A stretch of 64,000 bases of DNA from NCBI RefSeq assembly GCF_020177265.1, contig NZ_JAIVMC010000012.1, forward strand, positions 47,140 through 111,139. The letters are read 5' to 3'. The translations under genes and the position numbers were made by a program. Below are positions 1-9,105 of this stretch, one piece after another. Each line of letters starts with the position of its first letter. The first letter of the stretch is position 1. A model generated the notes under the pieces. The model was not told where the DNA came from, made no database searches, and saw only the letters and a list, made by a program, of their open reading frames with translations. Source of the stretch: Pseudooceanicola marinus (GTDB taxonomy: Bacteria > Pseudomonadota > Alphaproteobacteria > Rhodobacterales > Rhodobacteraceae).

Positions 1-1
1 C

Positions 2-283
2 CCTCTCGCCCCGCTCTTCAAGTTCGAGACGGTCGAAGAGGTGATCGAGCTGGCCAATGACACGATCTTCGGCCTGGCCAGCTATTTCTATGCCAAGGAC
101 CTGTCCCGCGTGACGCAGGTGCAGGAGGCGCTGGAATACGGCATCGTCGGCGTGAACACCGGCCTGATCTCGACCGAGGTGGCGCCTTTCGGCGGGGTGA
201 AGCAATCGGGCCTCGGCCGCGAAGGCAGCCACCACGGCATCGAGGAATTCCTCGAAATGAAATACGTCTGCACTTCGGTGTAA
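2..283 (+). CDS. gabD: Succinate-semialdehyde dehydrogenase, C-terminal part
   Basis: This is the last 93 codons of an aldehyde dehydrogenase; the start lies off the left edge. The visible part contains the C-terminal ALDH block with [17 protein letters not shown] followed by [19 protein letters not shown], which is close to the tail of NADP-dependent succinate-semialdehyde dehydrogenases of the GabD type. The enzyme oxidises succinate semialdehyde to succinate in the GABA shunt. The catalytic Cys and Glu are outside the window, so activity cannot be judged here. The stop is TAA. The next gene, rlmN, converges on it, with a repeat and hairpin region between them. Confidence 0.85.
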   Translation, partial: PLAPLFKFETVEEVIELANDTIFGLASYFYAKDLSRVTQVQEALEYGIVGVNTGLISTEVAPFGGVKQSGLGREGSHHGIEEFLEMKYVCTSV

Positions 284-311
284 CGACAGATTTCGGCCCC
301 GCGGGGCCGAA

Positions 312-434
312 GCCTCCGGCGGCAGTATTTTTGGCGATCGGATAGAGAGAGAGAGCGCGCGCCTCTTTCTATCCGTCAGCCGGAAATACTCTGGGGGAGT
401 CGGCGCAGCCGACGGGGGCAAAGCCCCCTCCCCC
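312..434. repeat. REP-like intergenic repeat, locus 1
   Basis: Locus 1 of a five-member intergenic repeat family. The core AAATACTCTGGGGGAG lies at 384-399. It is followed by a GTCGGC/GCCGAC hairpin at 399-413 and a GGGGGC/GCCCCC hairpin at 414-428. A second, degenerate core (CAGTATTTTTGG) lies near 320 in the opposite orientation. Between the two, CGGATAG and a matching CTATCCG flank a short AG-rich run, so the locus can fold as a larger hairpin. It sits between the convergent ends of gabD and rlmN and may also act as a bidirectional terminator. Confidence 0.6.
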
Positions 435-438
435 GCGA

Positions 439-1626
439 TCAGCTGCCGGTTTCGGCGGCGATCTGGGCGCGCGACTTGCGGGCGCGCTCGGTGGCCGATT
501 TCAGCTGGCCACAGGCCGCCATGATGTCCTCGCCACGCGGGGTCCGGATGGGAGAGGCGTAGCCCGCCTTGTGCACGATGTCGGCGAAGGCCTCGATCCG
601 CGACCAGTCGGAGCGCTCATAGGGCGAGCCCGGCCATTCGTTGAAGGGGATCAGGTTGATCTTCGCCGGGATGCCCCGGATCAGCCGCACCAGGCGCCGC
701 GCATCCTCGTCGCTGTCGTTCACGTCCTTCAGCATCACGTATTCAAAGGTGATCCGTTCCGAGTTCGACAGGCGCGGGTACTCGCGCAGCGCATCCAGCA
801 GGGTCTCGATGTTCCAACGCTTGTTGATCGGCACCAGCTTGTTGCGCACCTCGTCGGTGGTAGCGTGGAAGCTGACGGCCATCAGGCAACCGATCTCCTC
901 GGCGCACTTGGCGATCTCGGGCACCACGCCGGAGGTCGACAGGGTGATCCGGCGGCGCGACAGGGCGATACCCTCGCCATCCATGGCGATCTTCATCGCG
1001 TCGCGCACGTTGTCGAAGTTGTAGAGCGGCTCGCCCATGCCCATCAGGACGATGTTCGACAGCAGACGCGGCCCGTTTTCACCGGTGCCGGTGCCGGGTT
1101 CGGGCCATTCGCCCAGGTCGTCGCGCACCAGCATGATCTGGCCCACGATTTCACCCGGCGTCAGGTTGCGCACCAGTTTCTGCGTGCCGGTGTGGCAGAA
1201 GGAACAGGTCAGCGTGCAGCCCACCTGGGACGAGATGCAGAGCGTGCCGCGATCGGTCTCGGGAATATAGACCACCTCGACCTCATGGCCACCGGCGATC
1301 TTCACCAGGTACTTGCGGGTGCCATCGACGGAGACGTTCTTCGACACCATCTCGGGCAGGGCGATGGTGAAATTCTCCGCCAGCCGGGCGCGGAAACCCT
1401 TCGCCAGGTTGGTCATTTGGGCGAAGTCGCGCACGCCCCAGTGATAGATCCACTGCCACAGCTGGTTGACCCGCATCTTGGCCTGCTTCTCCGGCGTGCC
1501 GATCTCGATCAGTGCCTCGCGCAGTTGCGGGCGGGTCAGGCCCACGAGGTTCTTCAATCCCTCCGGAAGTTTCCGGGGGATGGTCAGGACGTCTTGGGTG
1601 ATCGGCGCGGCGGGTTGCTGGCTCAT
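439..1626 (-). CDS. rlmN: Dual-specificity RNA methyltransferase RlmN
   Basis: This radical-SAM enzyme makes 2-methyladenosine at A2503 of 23S rRNA and at A37 of some tRNAs. The 395-residue length is usual for the family. The radical-SAM cluster motif CxxxCxxC is C137, C141 and C144, within [14 protein letters not shown]. The two catalytic methyl-carrier cysteines are C130 and C372 (in DIMAACGQL), with the same seven-residue offset from the cluster as E. coli C118. The MGMGEPLYN and SLHATT-like (here SFHATT) blocks of the SAM fold are also present. It stands alone, downstream of the ialB-like gene on the same strand. Confidence 0.95.
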   Translation of the reverse strand: MSQQPAAPITQDVLTIPRKLPEGLKNLVGLTRPQLREALIEIGTPEKQAKMRVNQLWQWIYHWGVRDFAQMTNLAKGFRARLAENFTIALPEMVSKNVSVDGTRKYLVKIAGGHEVEVVYIPETDRGTLCISSQVGCTLTCSFCHTGTQKLVRNLTPGEIVGQIMLVRDDLGEWPEPGTGTGENGPRLLSNIVLMGMGEPLYNFDNVRDAMKIAMDGEGIALSRRRITLSTSGVVPEIAKCAEEIGCLMAVSFHATTDEVRNKLVPINKRWNIETLLDALREYPRLSNSERITFEYVMLKDVNDSDEDARRLVRLIRGIPAKINLIPFNEWPGSPYERSDWSRIEAFADIVHKAGYASPIRTPRGEDIMAACGQLKSATERARKSRAQIAAETGS

Positions 1627-1788
1627 GACGGATCCGTGGCGACAGGGTGAAGGCAGGGAAGCCGGGTCTATAGCGGATTCATGTGGTCATGAAAACCCGT
1701 CACGCAAGGGCGTGTCTCGTTGCCCGCAGTAGGCGCAACGGGTCGAAGGCGGTAGGCCCGGTCTCCGGGGCTCCGCCCGTTCGCGCCC

Positions 1789-1811
1789 GAAACGCTCTCC
1801 CAGAGCGTTTC
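1789..1811. other. Inverted repeat downstream of ialB-like gene
   Basis: Perfect 10-bp arms, GAAACGCTCT and AGAGCGTTTC, are separated by CCC. The hairpin begins 12 bases past the stop of the ialB-like gene. There is no clear T-run after it on the minus strand, so it is either a weak terminator or an mRNA 3' end stabiliser. Confidence 0.5.
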
Positions 1812-1822
1812 CGGGACGGCGC

Positions 1823-2347
1823 TCACTGACAGCGGCGTTCGCTGTCTTCCACGGCGGCGGTGAAGCCCATGAGCGAGAAGGTGTCGCGGGTGACGGTGCC
1901 ACGGCTCGACCGCGCGGTCAGGACCGCCTCGGACCCGGCCTTCATCGAGGCCATGATGCGGCTGTCGTCGCTGGTCGTCGCCGGCCAGGCCCATTCGCCC
2001 TCGGTGTAAAGCTCGTACTCGTTGCCATCCACGTTCAGGTTCACGGTGGAGCCTTCAGCGAAGGGATAGCCGCCGGTGAAGGCCAGCTGCCCGGAAACCG
2101 AGGCGCCGGGGCGATAGAAGGCCATCAGCTGAATCTCGCTGCGGCGCACCGACACGACCTCGCCATCGCGGGTGTTCACGGTTTCCTTGGGAACCGACAC
2201 CGCCCAGCATTCCCGCGGGTCGGTGTCTTCGAATACGGACCAGTCGGTCTGTGCGCTGACCTGGTTCTCGCTCGTGTCCTGTTGCGCGAACGCGCCGGTT
2301 GCGGCGCAGGCCACGAGGGCCGCGGCGGCGAATACCCGGAATGTCAT
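1823..2347 (-). CDS. IalB-family (invasion-associated locus B) exported protein
   Basis: A 174-residue periplasmic protein. The N-terminus MTFRVFAAAALVACAATG is a signal peptide with a likely cleavage after AFA at residues 19-21. The mature part has the IalB layout: a WSVF strand near the start, DPRECWAVSVP, a basic-hydrophobic middle and a final Cys in ERRCQ that could pair with the first. IalB proteins are named from Bartonella erythrocyte invasion, but they are common in non-pathogenic Rhodobacterales and their biochemical role is unknown. The reading frame stays open for hundreds of codons upstream. I place the start at the ATG directly before the signal peptide. Confidence 0.75.
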   Translation of the reverse strand: MTFRVFAAAALVACAATGAFAQQDTSENQVSAQTDWSVFEDTDPRECWAVSVPKETVNTRDGEVVSVRRSEIQLMAFYRPGASVSGQLAFTGGYPFAEGSTVNLNVDGNEYELYTEGEWAWPATTSDDSRIMASMKAGSEAVLTARSSRGTVTRDTFSLMGFTAAVEDSERRCQ

Positions 2348-2518
2348 CTGTCCAGCCTCCAAGCTGTCCTTGCCTCTGTCCTGACCCCAAGCGCCTGTGC
2401 GGCGTCTTCGGTGGGGTCCATTGCGTCTCGACATTGCAACAATAGACGAAAAGCTGCCACATGCGAAAGGCCGATTGGCAGGAATTCGCACATGCGTGAA
2501 CGGCGGAGGGAACCGGGA

Positions 2519-3553
2519 ATGACGGACGAGACGACAGCGGGCATCGGGCCCCAGGACACAGGCGCGGTGCCCGTGGCGGAACTGTGGCGCGGCGGGATCT
2601 GCGAATCCCTGCACGCGGGCCACGCGGTGGTCGTCGACGGCAGCGGCCAGATCGTCGAGGCCTGGGGCAATCCACAGGCGGTGATCTACCCGCGCTCGTC
2701 CTGCAAGATGATCCAGGCCCTGCCGTTGGTGGAAAGCGGCGCGGCCGATGCCGCCGGGCTGACGCCGGCGCAGCTGGCCTTGTCCTGTGCCTCGCACAAT
2801 GGCGCCGCGATCCATTCCGACGCGGTCACCCGATGGCTGTCGGACCTCGGCCTGGGCGAGGCGGACCTGCGCTGCGGCCCGCAGGAGCCCTCGGACATCC
2901 CCGCCCGCGACGCGCTGATCCGGGCGGGCGAGATGCCCTGCCAGATCCACAACAACTGCTCGGGCAAGCATAGCGGCTTCCTGACCCTGAACCGGCACCT
3001 GAACGCAGGGGCCGAGTACACCGAGGTCGATCACCCGGTACAGGTCGCCGTGCGCGCCGCCTTCGAGGAGGTCACAGGTGAGGCCGTCCGGGGCTGGGGC
3101 GTGGATGGCTGTTCCGCGCCCAACTTCGCCACCTCGCTGCAGGGGCTGGCCCGCGCCATGGCCGCCTTCGCCGTGGCGCGCGAAGGCCAGGGCCTGCGCC
3201 ACAGTGCCCAGGCGCGGCTGGTGCAGGCGATGATGGCCCATCCGGAGATGGTCGCGGGTGAAACCCGCGCCTGCACCGAGCTGATGCGCGCGATGGAGGG
3301 GCGCGCGGCGGTGAAGACCGGCGCCGAGGCGGTTTTCGTCGCGATCCTGCCCGAGCGTGGCCTGGGCATCGCGCTGAAGGTGCTGGACGGCGGCACCCGC
3401 GCCAGTGAGGCGGCGATCACCCGTCTGCTGGTGAAATACGGCGCGCTGGAGGCCGGGCACCCGATGGCGAAGAAGTGGGGCAACCCGGAGATCCGCTCGC
3501 GCCGGGGGATCCACGCGGGCGAGTTGCGCATCGCCCCGGGCTTCGGCGCCTAG
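2519..3553 (+). CDS. L-asparaginase II family protein
   Basis: A 344-residue protein of the asparaginase II family found in rhizobia and Rhodobacterales (a serine-beta-lactamase-like fold, unrelated to E. coli AnsA/AnsB). It probably hydrolyses L-asparagine to aspartate and ammonia in the cytoplasm. Family blocks visible are YPRSSCKMIQALP near the N-terminus (SxxK-type), SCASHNG, NNCSGKHSGFL and GWGVDGCSAPN. The start is the ATG preceded by GGAGG at a normal distance. An in-frame ATG at 2492 would add nine arginine-rich residues and has no good ribosome site. It diverges from the ialB-like gene and converges on polA. Confidence 0.85.
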   Translation: MTDETTAGIGPQDTGAVPVAELWRGGICESLHAGHAVVVDGSGQIVEAWGNPQAVIYPRSSCKMIQALPLVESGAADAAGLTPAQLALSCASHNGAAIHSDAVTRWLSDLGLGEADLRCGPQEPSDIPARDALIRAGEMPCQIHNNCSGKHSGFLTLNRHLNAGAEYTEVDHPVQVAVRAAFEEVTGEAVRGWGVDGCSAPNFATSLQGLARAMAAFAVAREGQGLRHSAQARLVQAMMAHPEMVAGETRACTELMRAMEGRAAVKTGAEAVFVAILPERGLGIALKVLDGGTRASEAAITRLLVKYGALEAGHPMAKKWGNPEIRSRRGIHAGELRIAPGFGA

Positions 3554-3589
3554 CGCCGCCCTGCCCGCACACCGAGAGGCACGAGGCGC

Positions 3590-6409
3590 CTAGTGCGCCT
3601 CGGCCCAGTTGGCCCCCTGCCCCGCGTCGACGACCAGCGGCACGTCCAGCTTCACCGCCGGATCGGCGGCCTTTTCCATGACGCCGCGCGCCACGCCGAT
3701 TAGATCCTCGGCCGCCTCGGCGGTTACCTCGAAGATCAGTTCGTCGTGGACCTGCAGCAGCATCTTCACCGCCGCGCTGTCGGGCATCTTCGCCAGCGCC
3801 TCGGGCATGCGGATCATGGCGCGACGGATGATGTCGGCGGCCGTGCCCTGGATCGGCGCGTTGATCGCCGCGCGTTTCGCAAAGCCCGCGCGCGGGCCCT
3901 TGGCCGCGATCTCGGGGGTATGGATCTTGCGCCCGAACAGCGTCTGCACGAAGAGGTTTTCCTTCGCGAAGGCGGTCGTCTGATCCATGTATTCGCGAAT
4001 CCCCGGGAACTTCTCGAAATATCGGTCGATGAAACCCTGCGCCTCGCCGCGCGGAATGCGCAGGTTGCGCGCCAGGCCGAAGCCCGAGATGCCATAGATC
4101 ACGCCGAAATTGATCGCCTTCGCCTGACGGCGGATCTCCGGCGTCATCTCATCCAGCGGCACGCCGAAGACCTCGGACGCGGTGGCGGCGTGAATGTCCT
4201 GCCCCTCGTGGAAGGCCTGCTTCAGCGCGTCGATCTCTGCCACATGGGCCAGGATGCGCAGTTCGATCTGGGAGTAGTCGAGCGAGACCAGCACCTTGCC
4301 CTCGGGCGCGACGAAGGCCTCGCGGATGCGACGGCCCTCTTCGGAGCGCACGGGGATGTTCTGCAGGTTCGGATCGGTCGAGGCCAGGCGCCCGGTGTTG
4401 GCGCCGGTCTGCACGTAAGAGGTGTGCACGCGGCCCGTCTCGGCGTTGATGTGTTCCTGCAGGGCATCAGTGTAGGTCGATTTCAGCTTCGACAACTGGC
4501 GCCAGTCCAGCACCCGGGCAGGCAGGTCGTGTTCAGTGGCCAGGTCTTCGAGGATGTCGGCCCCGGTGGCATAGGCGCCGGTCTTCCCCTTCTTGCCGCC
4601 CTCCAGTCCCATCTTGTCGAAGAGGATCTCGCCCAGCTGTTTGGGGGAGCCCACGTTGAATGTCTCGCCCGCCAGCTCGTGGATCTCGGATTCCAGCTGC
4701 GCCATCTTCTGCGAGAAGGCGTTGGACATGCGCGAGAGCGTGTCGCGGTCCACCTGGATGCCGTGCATTTCCATCGACGCCAGGACCGGCGACAGGGGGC
4801 GTTCCAGCGTCTCGTAGACGGTGGTCACCTGTTCGCGGTGCAGGCGCGGCTTCAGGGTCTGCCACAGGCGCAGGGTGATGTCGGCGTCCTCCGCCGCGTA
4901 ACGCGTGGCCTTGTCGATCGGCACCCGGTCGAAGGTGATCTGGCTCTTGCCGGTGCCGATGATCTCCTTGATCGGGATCGGCGTGTGACCGAGGTAGCGG
5001 TCCGACAGGGCATCCATGCCGTGACCATGCAGACCCGCGTGCAGCGCGTAGGAGATCAGCATCGTGTCGTCGAAGGGCGCGACGCGGATGCCGTAACGGC
5101 GCAGGATCTTGGCGTCGTATTTCATGTTCTGGCCGATCTTGAGGATGCTGGCATCCTCCAGTACCGGCTTCAGCAGGTCGAGCGCCTCGGCCAGGGGCAT
5201 CTGCCCCGGGGCCAGGTCGTCGTTGCCGAACAGCCCGCCCGACTCGCCCTCGGCCTTGTGGACCAGGGGGATGTAGCAGGCGGTGCCAGCGTCGACGCAA
5301 AGGCAGATGCCCACCAGGTCCACCACCATCTCGTCGAGGCCGGTGGTTTCCGTGTCCACGGCCACGTAGCCGCGTTCGCGGATGCGGTCGATCCAGCGCG
5401 CCAGCGCCTCGGCATCCGTGACGGTCTCATACGTGTCCGGGTCGATGGGCGGCGCGTCGGGGGCGGCTTCCTCGGGGGCTTCGGCGCCGGGCTGGGGCGT
5501 GTCGTCGATCTCCGGCGCCTCTGCGCCCAGGCGGTCGGCGATCCGCTTGGTCAGGCTGCGGAATTCCATCTTGGCCAGGAAGGGCAGCAGGACATCGGGG
5601 TCGGGGTCCTTCACCTCCAGGTCATCAAGGGTGAAGTCGAGCGGCGTGTTGCAGTCCAGCGTGACCAGCTTCTTCGACAGCTCGATCTGCTCGCGCTTCT
5701 CGATCAGGGTCTGGCGACGCTTGGGTTGCTTGATCTCCTCGGCGCGGTCCAGAAGGGTTTCCAGATCGCCGAATTCGTTGATCAGCAGGGCGGCGGTCTT
5801 GATGCCGATGCCCGGGGCGCCCGGCACGTTGTCCACCGAATCGCCCGCGAGCGCCTGCACGTCGACCACGCGGTCGGGGCCAACGCCGAACTTCGCCTCG
5901 ACACCTTCGACGCCGATGCGGGTATTCTTCATCGCGTCCAGCATCTCGACCCCGTCGCCGACCAGCTGCATCAGGTCCTTGTCCGAGGAGATGATGGTGA
6001 CGCGCCCGCCCGCCTCGCGCGCCTGGCACGACAGGGTGGCGATGATGTCGTCGGCCTCATAGCCCTCGATCTCCTCGCAGGCGATGTTGAAGGCCTTCGT
6101 CGCCTCGCGGGTCAGCGGCATCTGCGGGCGCAAATCCTCTGGCATGGCCTCGCGGTTGGCCTTGTAGAGATCGTAGAGGTCGTTGCGGAAGGTGTGGCTG
6201 CCCTTGTCGAAGATCACGGCGACATGGGTCGGCGCGTCGGGGCCGGTGTTCCCCTCCACGTAGCGGTGCAGCATGTTGCAGAAGCCCGAGACCGCCCCGA
6301 TCGGCGCCCCGTCGGATTTCCGGGTGAGCGGCGGCAGCGCGTGATAGGCGCGGAAGATGAAGGCCGATCCGTCGATCAGGTGAAGGTGGCAGCCCTTGCC
6401 GAAACTCAT
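3590..6409 (-). CDS. polA: DNA polymerase I
   Basis: A full-length 939-residue Pol I for repair and Okazaki-fragment processing. The N-terminal 5' nuclease occupies roughly residues 1-290. It is followed by an acidic/proline-rich linker and a 3'-5' exonuclease domain whose metal ligands are intact (VDTETTGLD, NMKYDAKIL, AAEDADITLRL), so proofreading should be active. The polymerase domain has motif A (LVSLDYSQIELRILAH), motif B (RRQAKAINFGVIYGIS) and motif C (LLQVHDELIFEV). It begins ATGAGTTTCGGCAAGGG and stands alone between the asparaginase gene, which converges on it, and a repeat element upstream. Confidence 0.97.
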   Translation of the reverse strand: MSFGKGCHLHLIDGSAFIFRAYHALPPLTRKSDGAPIGAVSGFCNMLHRYVEGNTGPDAPTHVAVIFDKGSHTFRNDLYDLYKANREAMPEDLRPQMPLTREATKAFNIACEEIEGYEADDIIATLSCQAREAGGRVTIISSDKDLMQLVGDGVEMLDAMKNTRIGVEGVEAKFGVGPDRVVDVQALAGDSVDNVPGAPGIGIKTAALLINEFGDLETLLDRAEEIKQPKRRQTLIEKREQIELSKKLVTLDCNTPLDFTLDDLEVKDPDPDVLLPFLAKMEFRSLTKRIADRLGAEAPEIDDTPQPGAEAPEEAAPDAPPIDPDTYETVTDAEALARWIDRIRERGYVAVDTETTGLDEMVVDLVGICLCVDAGTACYIPLVHKAEGESGGLFGNDDLAPGQMPLAEALDLLKPVLEDASILKIGQNMKYDAKILRRYGIRVAPFDDTMLISYALHAGLHGHGMDALSDRYLGHTPIPIKEIIGTGKSQITFDRVPIDKATRYAAEDADITLRLWQTLKPRLHREQVTTVYETLERPLSPVLASMEMHGIQVDRDTLSRMSNAFSQKMAQLESEIHELAGETFNVGSPKQLGEILFDKMGLEGGKKGKTGAYATGADILEDLATEHDLPARVLDWRQLSKLKSTYTDALQEHINAETGRVHTSYVQTGANTGRLASTDPNLQNIPVRSEEGRRIREAFVAPEGKVLVSLDYSQIELRILAHVAEIDALKQAFHEGQDIHAATASEVFGVPLDEMTPEIRRQAKAINFGVIYGISGFGLARNLRIPRGEAQGFIDRYFEKFPGIREYMDQTTAFAKENLFVQTLFGRKIHTPEIAAKGPRAGFAKRAAINAPIQGTAADIIRRAMIRMPEALAKMPDSAAVKMLLQVHDELIFEVTAEAAEDLIGVARGVMEKAADPAVKLDVPLVVDAGQGANWAEAH

Positions 6410-6490
6410 GATGAAACCCCTGTGCTCGTCTGGGGGTCAGATGTGCCATGAAGCGGGGGCGGGGGGAAGAGCGGAGGGAAGGCCGCGCCG

Positions 6491-6556
6491 GGCGAGGGCT
6501 TTGCCTCGCTTGAGCCTGCGGCTCAACTCCCCCGGGATATTCTCAGCAAAGAAAAG
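6491..6556 (+). repeat. REP-like intergenic repeat, locus 2
   Basis: A second copy of the repeat. It has a GCGAGG/CCTCGC hairpin at 6492-6508, a TTGAGCC/GGCTCAA hairpin at 6510-6526 and the core CTCCCCCGGGATATTCTC from 6527, followed by AAAGAAAAGATGGGG. It lies between polA and the zinc-finger gene. Confidence 0.6.
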
Positions 6557-6655
6557 ATGGGGGCGCGGCGCGCTGCCCCGGGCTGGCGCGCAGGGACCTT
6601 CAGCCGGGACGCCCTGCGGGGCGCCGGCGCGGCACGGCAGGTCTGTCGAGGTGGA

Positions 6656-6847
6656 TCAGGCGGCGGAGCCGGTGTCGGCGGGGCCGCCCTTCAGGATGTA
6701 TTTCGCATCGCAGTAGCCACATTCGATGAAGCCGGTCTCTTCGGGAATGTGCAGCCAGACGCGCGGATGGCCCAGGGCACCTTCACCGCCGTCGCAGGCG
6801 ATCTTGGCGGTTTCCACGATCTTGGTTTCCGGGGCTTCGAACGACAT
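6656..6847 (-). CDS. Small zinc-finger (CHCC) protein, NDUFS6-like
   Basis: A 63-residue protein with the CHCC zinc-finger pattern: Cys in IACDGG, His in GHPRVWL, and two Cys in IECGYCDAKYIL. This family (zf-CHCC) corresponds to the NDUFS6/13-kDa accessory subunit of mitochondrial complex I, which occurs as a free small protein in alphaproteobacteria. A role bound to NADH dehydrogenase is inferred from the family only; no nuo genes are nearby. The ATG start follows AGGAACCCC. Confidence 0.85.
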   Translation of the reverse strand: MSFEAPETKIVETAKIACDGGEGALGHPRVWLHIPEETGFIECGYCDAKYILKGGPADTGSAA

Positions 6848-6949
6848 GGGGTTCCTCGCGACTGCGTTTGCCTGAAGGGGAAATAGCGTGAAAGGGCGGG
6901 CGCGCGCAAGGCGCGCCGCGCCGCAGCCATCCCGCGCCGTCTGCGGCGA

Positions 6950-7330
6950 TCAGATCGCCGCGTCCAGCATCCGGCCCAGAGGGCGGCCGCCCAGCACGTG
7001 CATGTGGAAATGCGGCACCTCCTGCACGCCATGTTCGCCCGCGTTGGAGATGAAGCGGCAGCCCGCGCCGCTGGCGGCGTCGACACCGGCCTCGGCCACG
7101 ACCTTGGCCAGGACGCGGTGGAAATCGACGATCTCTGCCTCCGACGCGCGGGCGGCGAAATCGTCATAGGTCACGTAGGCGCCTTTGGGAATCACCAGCA
7201 CATGCACCGGCGCCTGGGGGCGGATGTCCTCGAAGGCGAGGGTATGGTCGGTCTCGACCACGGTCTTGTTGGGGATCTCGCCGCGCAGGATCTTGGCGAA
7301 GATGTTCTGGTCGTCATAGGCATAGGCCAT
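6950..7330 (-). CDS. HIT-family nucleotide-binding protein
   Basis: A 126-residue histidine-triad protein, the usual size for HinT/PKCI-type hydrolases that cleave purine nucleoside phosphoramidates. The active-site block VPHFHMHVLGG carries the HxHxH triad, and the ILRGEIPNK and FEDIRPQAPVHVLVIPK family blocks are present. The start ATG at 7330 is preceded by AAGGG. The frame stays open further upstream into the neighbouring glycosyltransferase gene, but the family begins at MAYAYDDQNIFAKI. It lies 25 bases after the glycosyltransferase stop on the same strand and may be co-transcribed with it. Confidence 0.93.
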   Translation of the reverse strand: MAYAYDDQNIFAKILRGEIPNKTVVETDHTLAFEDIRPQAPVHVLVIPKGAYVTYDDFAARASEAEIVDFHRVLAKVVAEAGVDAASGAGCRFISNAGEHGVQEVPHFHMHVLGGRPLGRMLDAAI

Positions 7331-7355
7331 GGGCACACCCTTTTCGGTCTGTCGG

Positions 7356-8933
7356 TCAGTCGGTGAAGAGATGGGGCAGCGAGAGGATCTCCTCCGCCGT
7401 CGCCGCATCTACGGAAAGGAAATCGGCCAGGGCCGCGGCATTCTGGGCCGGGGCCTGGCCTTCGCGGATACGGCCGAGATGTTCGAAATCGCTGTCCCGG
7501 ATGCGGTCGCTTTCATAGGCAATGTCGTGGCGGATCGTCGGCAAGAGCCGTTCCAGCGTGTCCTGCGCGGTCTGTTCGCCCGCCAGGCCCACGCGTTTGG
7601 CATGGCCCACCAGATAGTCGTCGGTGAAATTGCATTCGATCTCCAGCAGCCGGGTGCGGGACCGGTCGCCGCAGAAATCCTGCATCAGGTCGAGGCCCGA
7701 CGGGTCCATGCAGACGATCATCCGATCCGTCTGGTGGTAATCGAACAGCATCCGCATCAGCGCGCGCCGGTGGCGGGTGCGTTTCTCCAGCGTCGACTGG
7801 ATACCACCCAGGTCCGGCAGCGGCGTCGTTGCCTCGTGGAAGAGATATTCGATGGCATGAATGCCGGTCTCTTCGACAATCCGCTCCACCAGCCGCTTGG
7901 CCACGTGCCATTTCTTGCAGATCACGATCATCAGCTCGCGTTCGCGCCCCAGCGAGCTTTCGGTTTCCCAGAACCGCGTGGCGAAACGGCGCCCGATCCG
8001 GCCACGCCCGGTCAGGAACTTGTACAGGGACCGCCCCTCGTTGGAGATCTGGAAGTCGACCCCGCGCGCCGCGTAGAGCTGCCCGAGGCGGCGCTTGACC
8101 TCATGCGCCTCCGGCGAGAGCTTGCGCGCAAAGAGGAAATCCTGCGCCAGCAGCAGGTCATAGTGGTCGTTATAGAAGGTCACCGGCATGCCGTAGTCGG
8201 TGAACATCAGGAAGGTCAGGGTGCGCGAGCGGATCTCCTTCGCCGGCACCAGGTGGCGCACCAAGGTCTGGAAGAAGGTCTCATCCGGGATCCATGTGGT
8301 CCGGAAGAAACGCATCACGTCGCGGCGGGTCTTGGTGAAGTCCAGGATCGCCTCGATCGTGCGCCGACGCAGGCACCACCACTGCGAACCGATCATGATC
8401 TGCAGATCCTCCGGGATCTCCCGCGTCAGGCCCAACTTCTTCTGCCATTCCAGCGACTTGTAGAACCAGAACTTGTGCTTCCGCTCATTCAGGTAGTGGC
8501 GGTAGATCAGCCGCTCTTCCTTGATGCCGGTCTTGATCCAGCCCGAGGTGTGGAAGTCGAAGCTCTCGCAATAATCCACCTCCTCGCGGTCAAGGAAATC
8601 ATGGGCGTACTCGGCGGTCTTGATCGCCATGCAGTCGCCCGAGAGCATGTAGAAATGGGTGGCGCGGGGGAAGGCATCGACCGCGGCCTCGACCGCGTTC
8701 AGCGTGGCCTCCACCAGGGACCATTCCCCCCAGCCACATTTGCACCGCTTGCGGGCGAAGGTGACGCGGGGGTTGTCCTTCAGCGCGGCGCGGATCTGGT
8801 CGTAATCGGCGGGGTTGGCGCGGGCGTCGAAATGGATCGCCATGTAGTCGCCCACGGCGGTCAGCCGGTTTGCCTGGTCAATGATCCCCTGGGGGTCCTT
8901 GTGACACAGCAATATGAACGCGATCGTCGCCAT
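7356..8933 (-). CDS. GT14-type glycosyltransferase with DUF5928 domain
   Basis: A 525-residue protein without a signal peptide. The first 260 residues match the core-2/I-branching beta-1,6-N-acetylglucosaminyltransferase family (GT14): MATIAFILLCHKDP, THFYMLSGDCMAI, IMIGSQWWCLRR and WIPDETFFQTLVR. The remaining half corresponds to the DUF5928 region seen in Rhodobacterales homologues and contains a P-loop-lacking, sulfotransferase-like stretch ending LLPTIRHDIAYESDRI. It probably adds a hexosamine branch to a surface polysaccharide, but donor and acceptor are unknown. It diverges from a sulfotransferase gene, which suggests a shared surface-glycan role. Confidence 0.75.
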   Translation of the reverse strand: MATIAFILLCHKDPQGIIDQANRLTAVGDYMAIHFDARANPADYDQIRAALKDNPRVTFARKRCKCGWGEWSLVEATLNAVEAAVDAFPRATHFYMLSGDCMAIKTAEYAHDFLDREEVDYCESFDFHTSGWIKTGIKEERLIYRHYLNERKHKFWFYKSLEWQKKLGLTREIPEDLQIMIGSQWWCLRRRTIEAILDFTKTRRDVMRFFRTTWIPDETFFQTLVRHLVPAKEIRSRTLTFLMFTDYGMPVTFYNDHYDLLLAQDFLFARKLSPEAHEVKRRLGQLYAARGVDFQISNEGRSLYKFLTGRGRIGRRFATRFWETESSLGRERELMIVICKKWHVAKRLVERIVEETGIHAIEYLFHEATTPLPDLGGIQSTLEKRTRHRRALMRMLFDYHQTDRMIVCMDPSGLDLMQDFCGDRSRTRLLEIECNFTDDYLVGHAKRVGLAGEQTAQDTLERLLPTIRHDIAYESDRIRDSDFEHLGRIREGQAPAQNAAALADFLSVDAATAEEILSLPHLFTD

Positions 8934-9105
8934 ATGCGTCAGCGCAGCCCTTCAGCATCCGGGGGTTTGCCCAGTGATACGCGTCAAGGCGGATTGATAA
9001 AACAGGGTTTCTTTGCTTTTTTGTGCGAGACACGCGCCGGGTTTGGGGACAGGCGCCAAAAACAGGCGCCGGGGCAGACGGGCGCAACGCAAAGGGACAG
9101 GCATA

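Noticed and set aside
1823..3514. A 563-codon minus-strand frame that includes the IalB-like protein as its C-terminus
   Set aside because: The upstream part is antisense to the asparaginase gene. A signal peptide starts at the ATG at 2347.
3746..6451. A 901-codon plus-strand frame opposite polA
   Set aside because: Antisense shadow of a fully conserved polA; the composition is typical of a non-coding frame in high-GC DNA.
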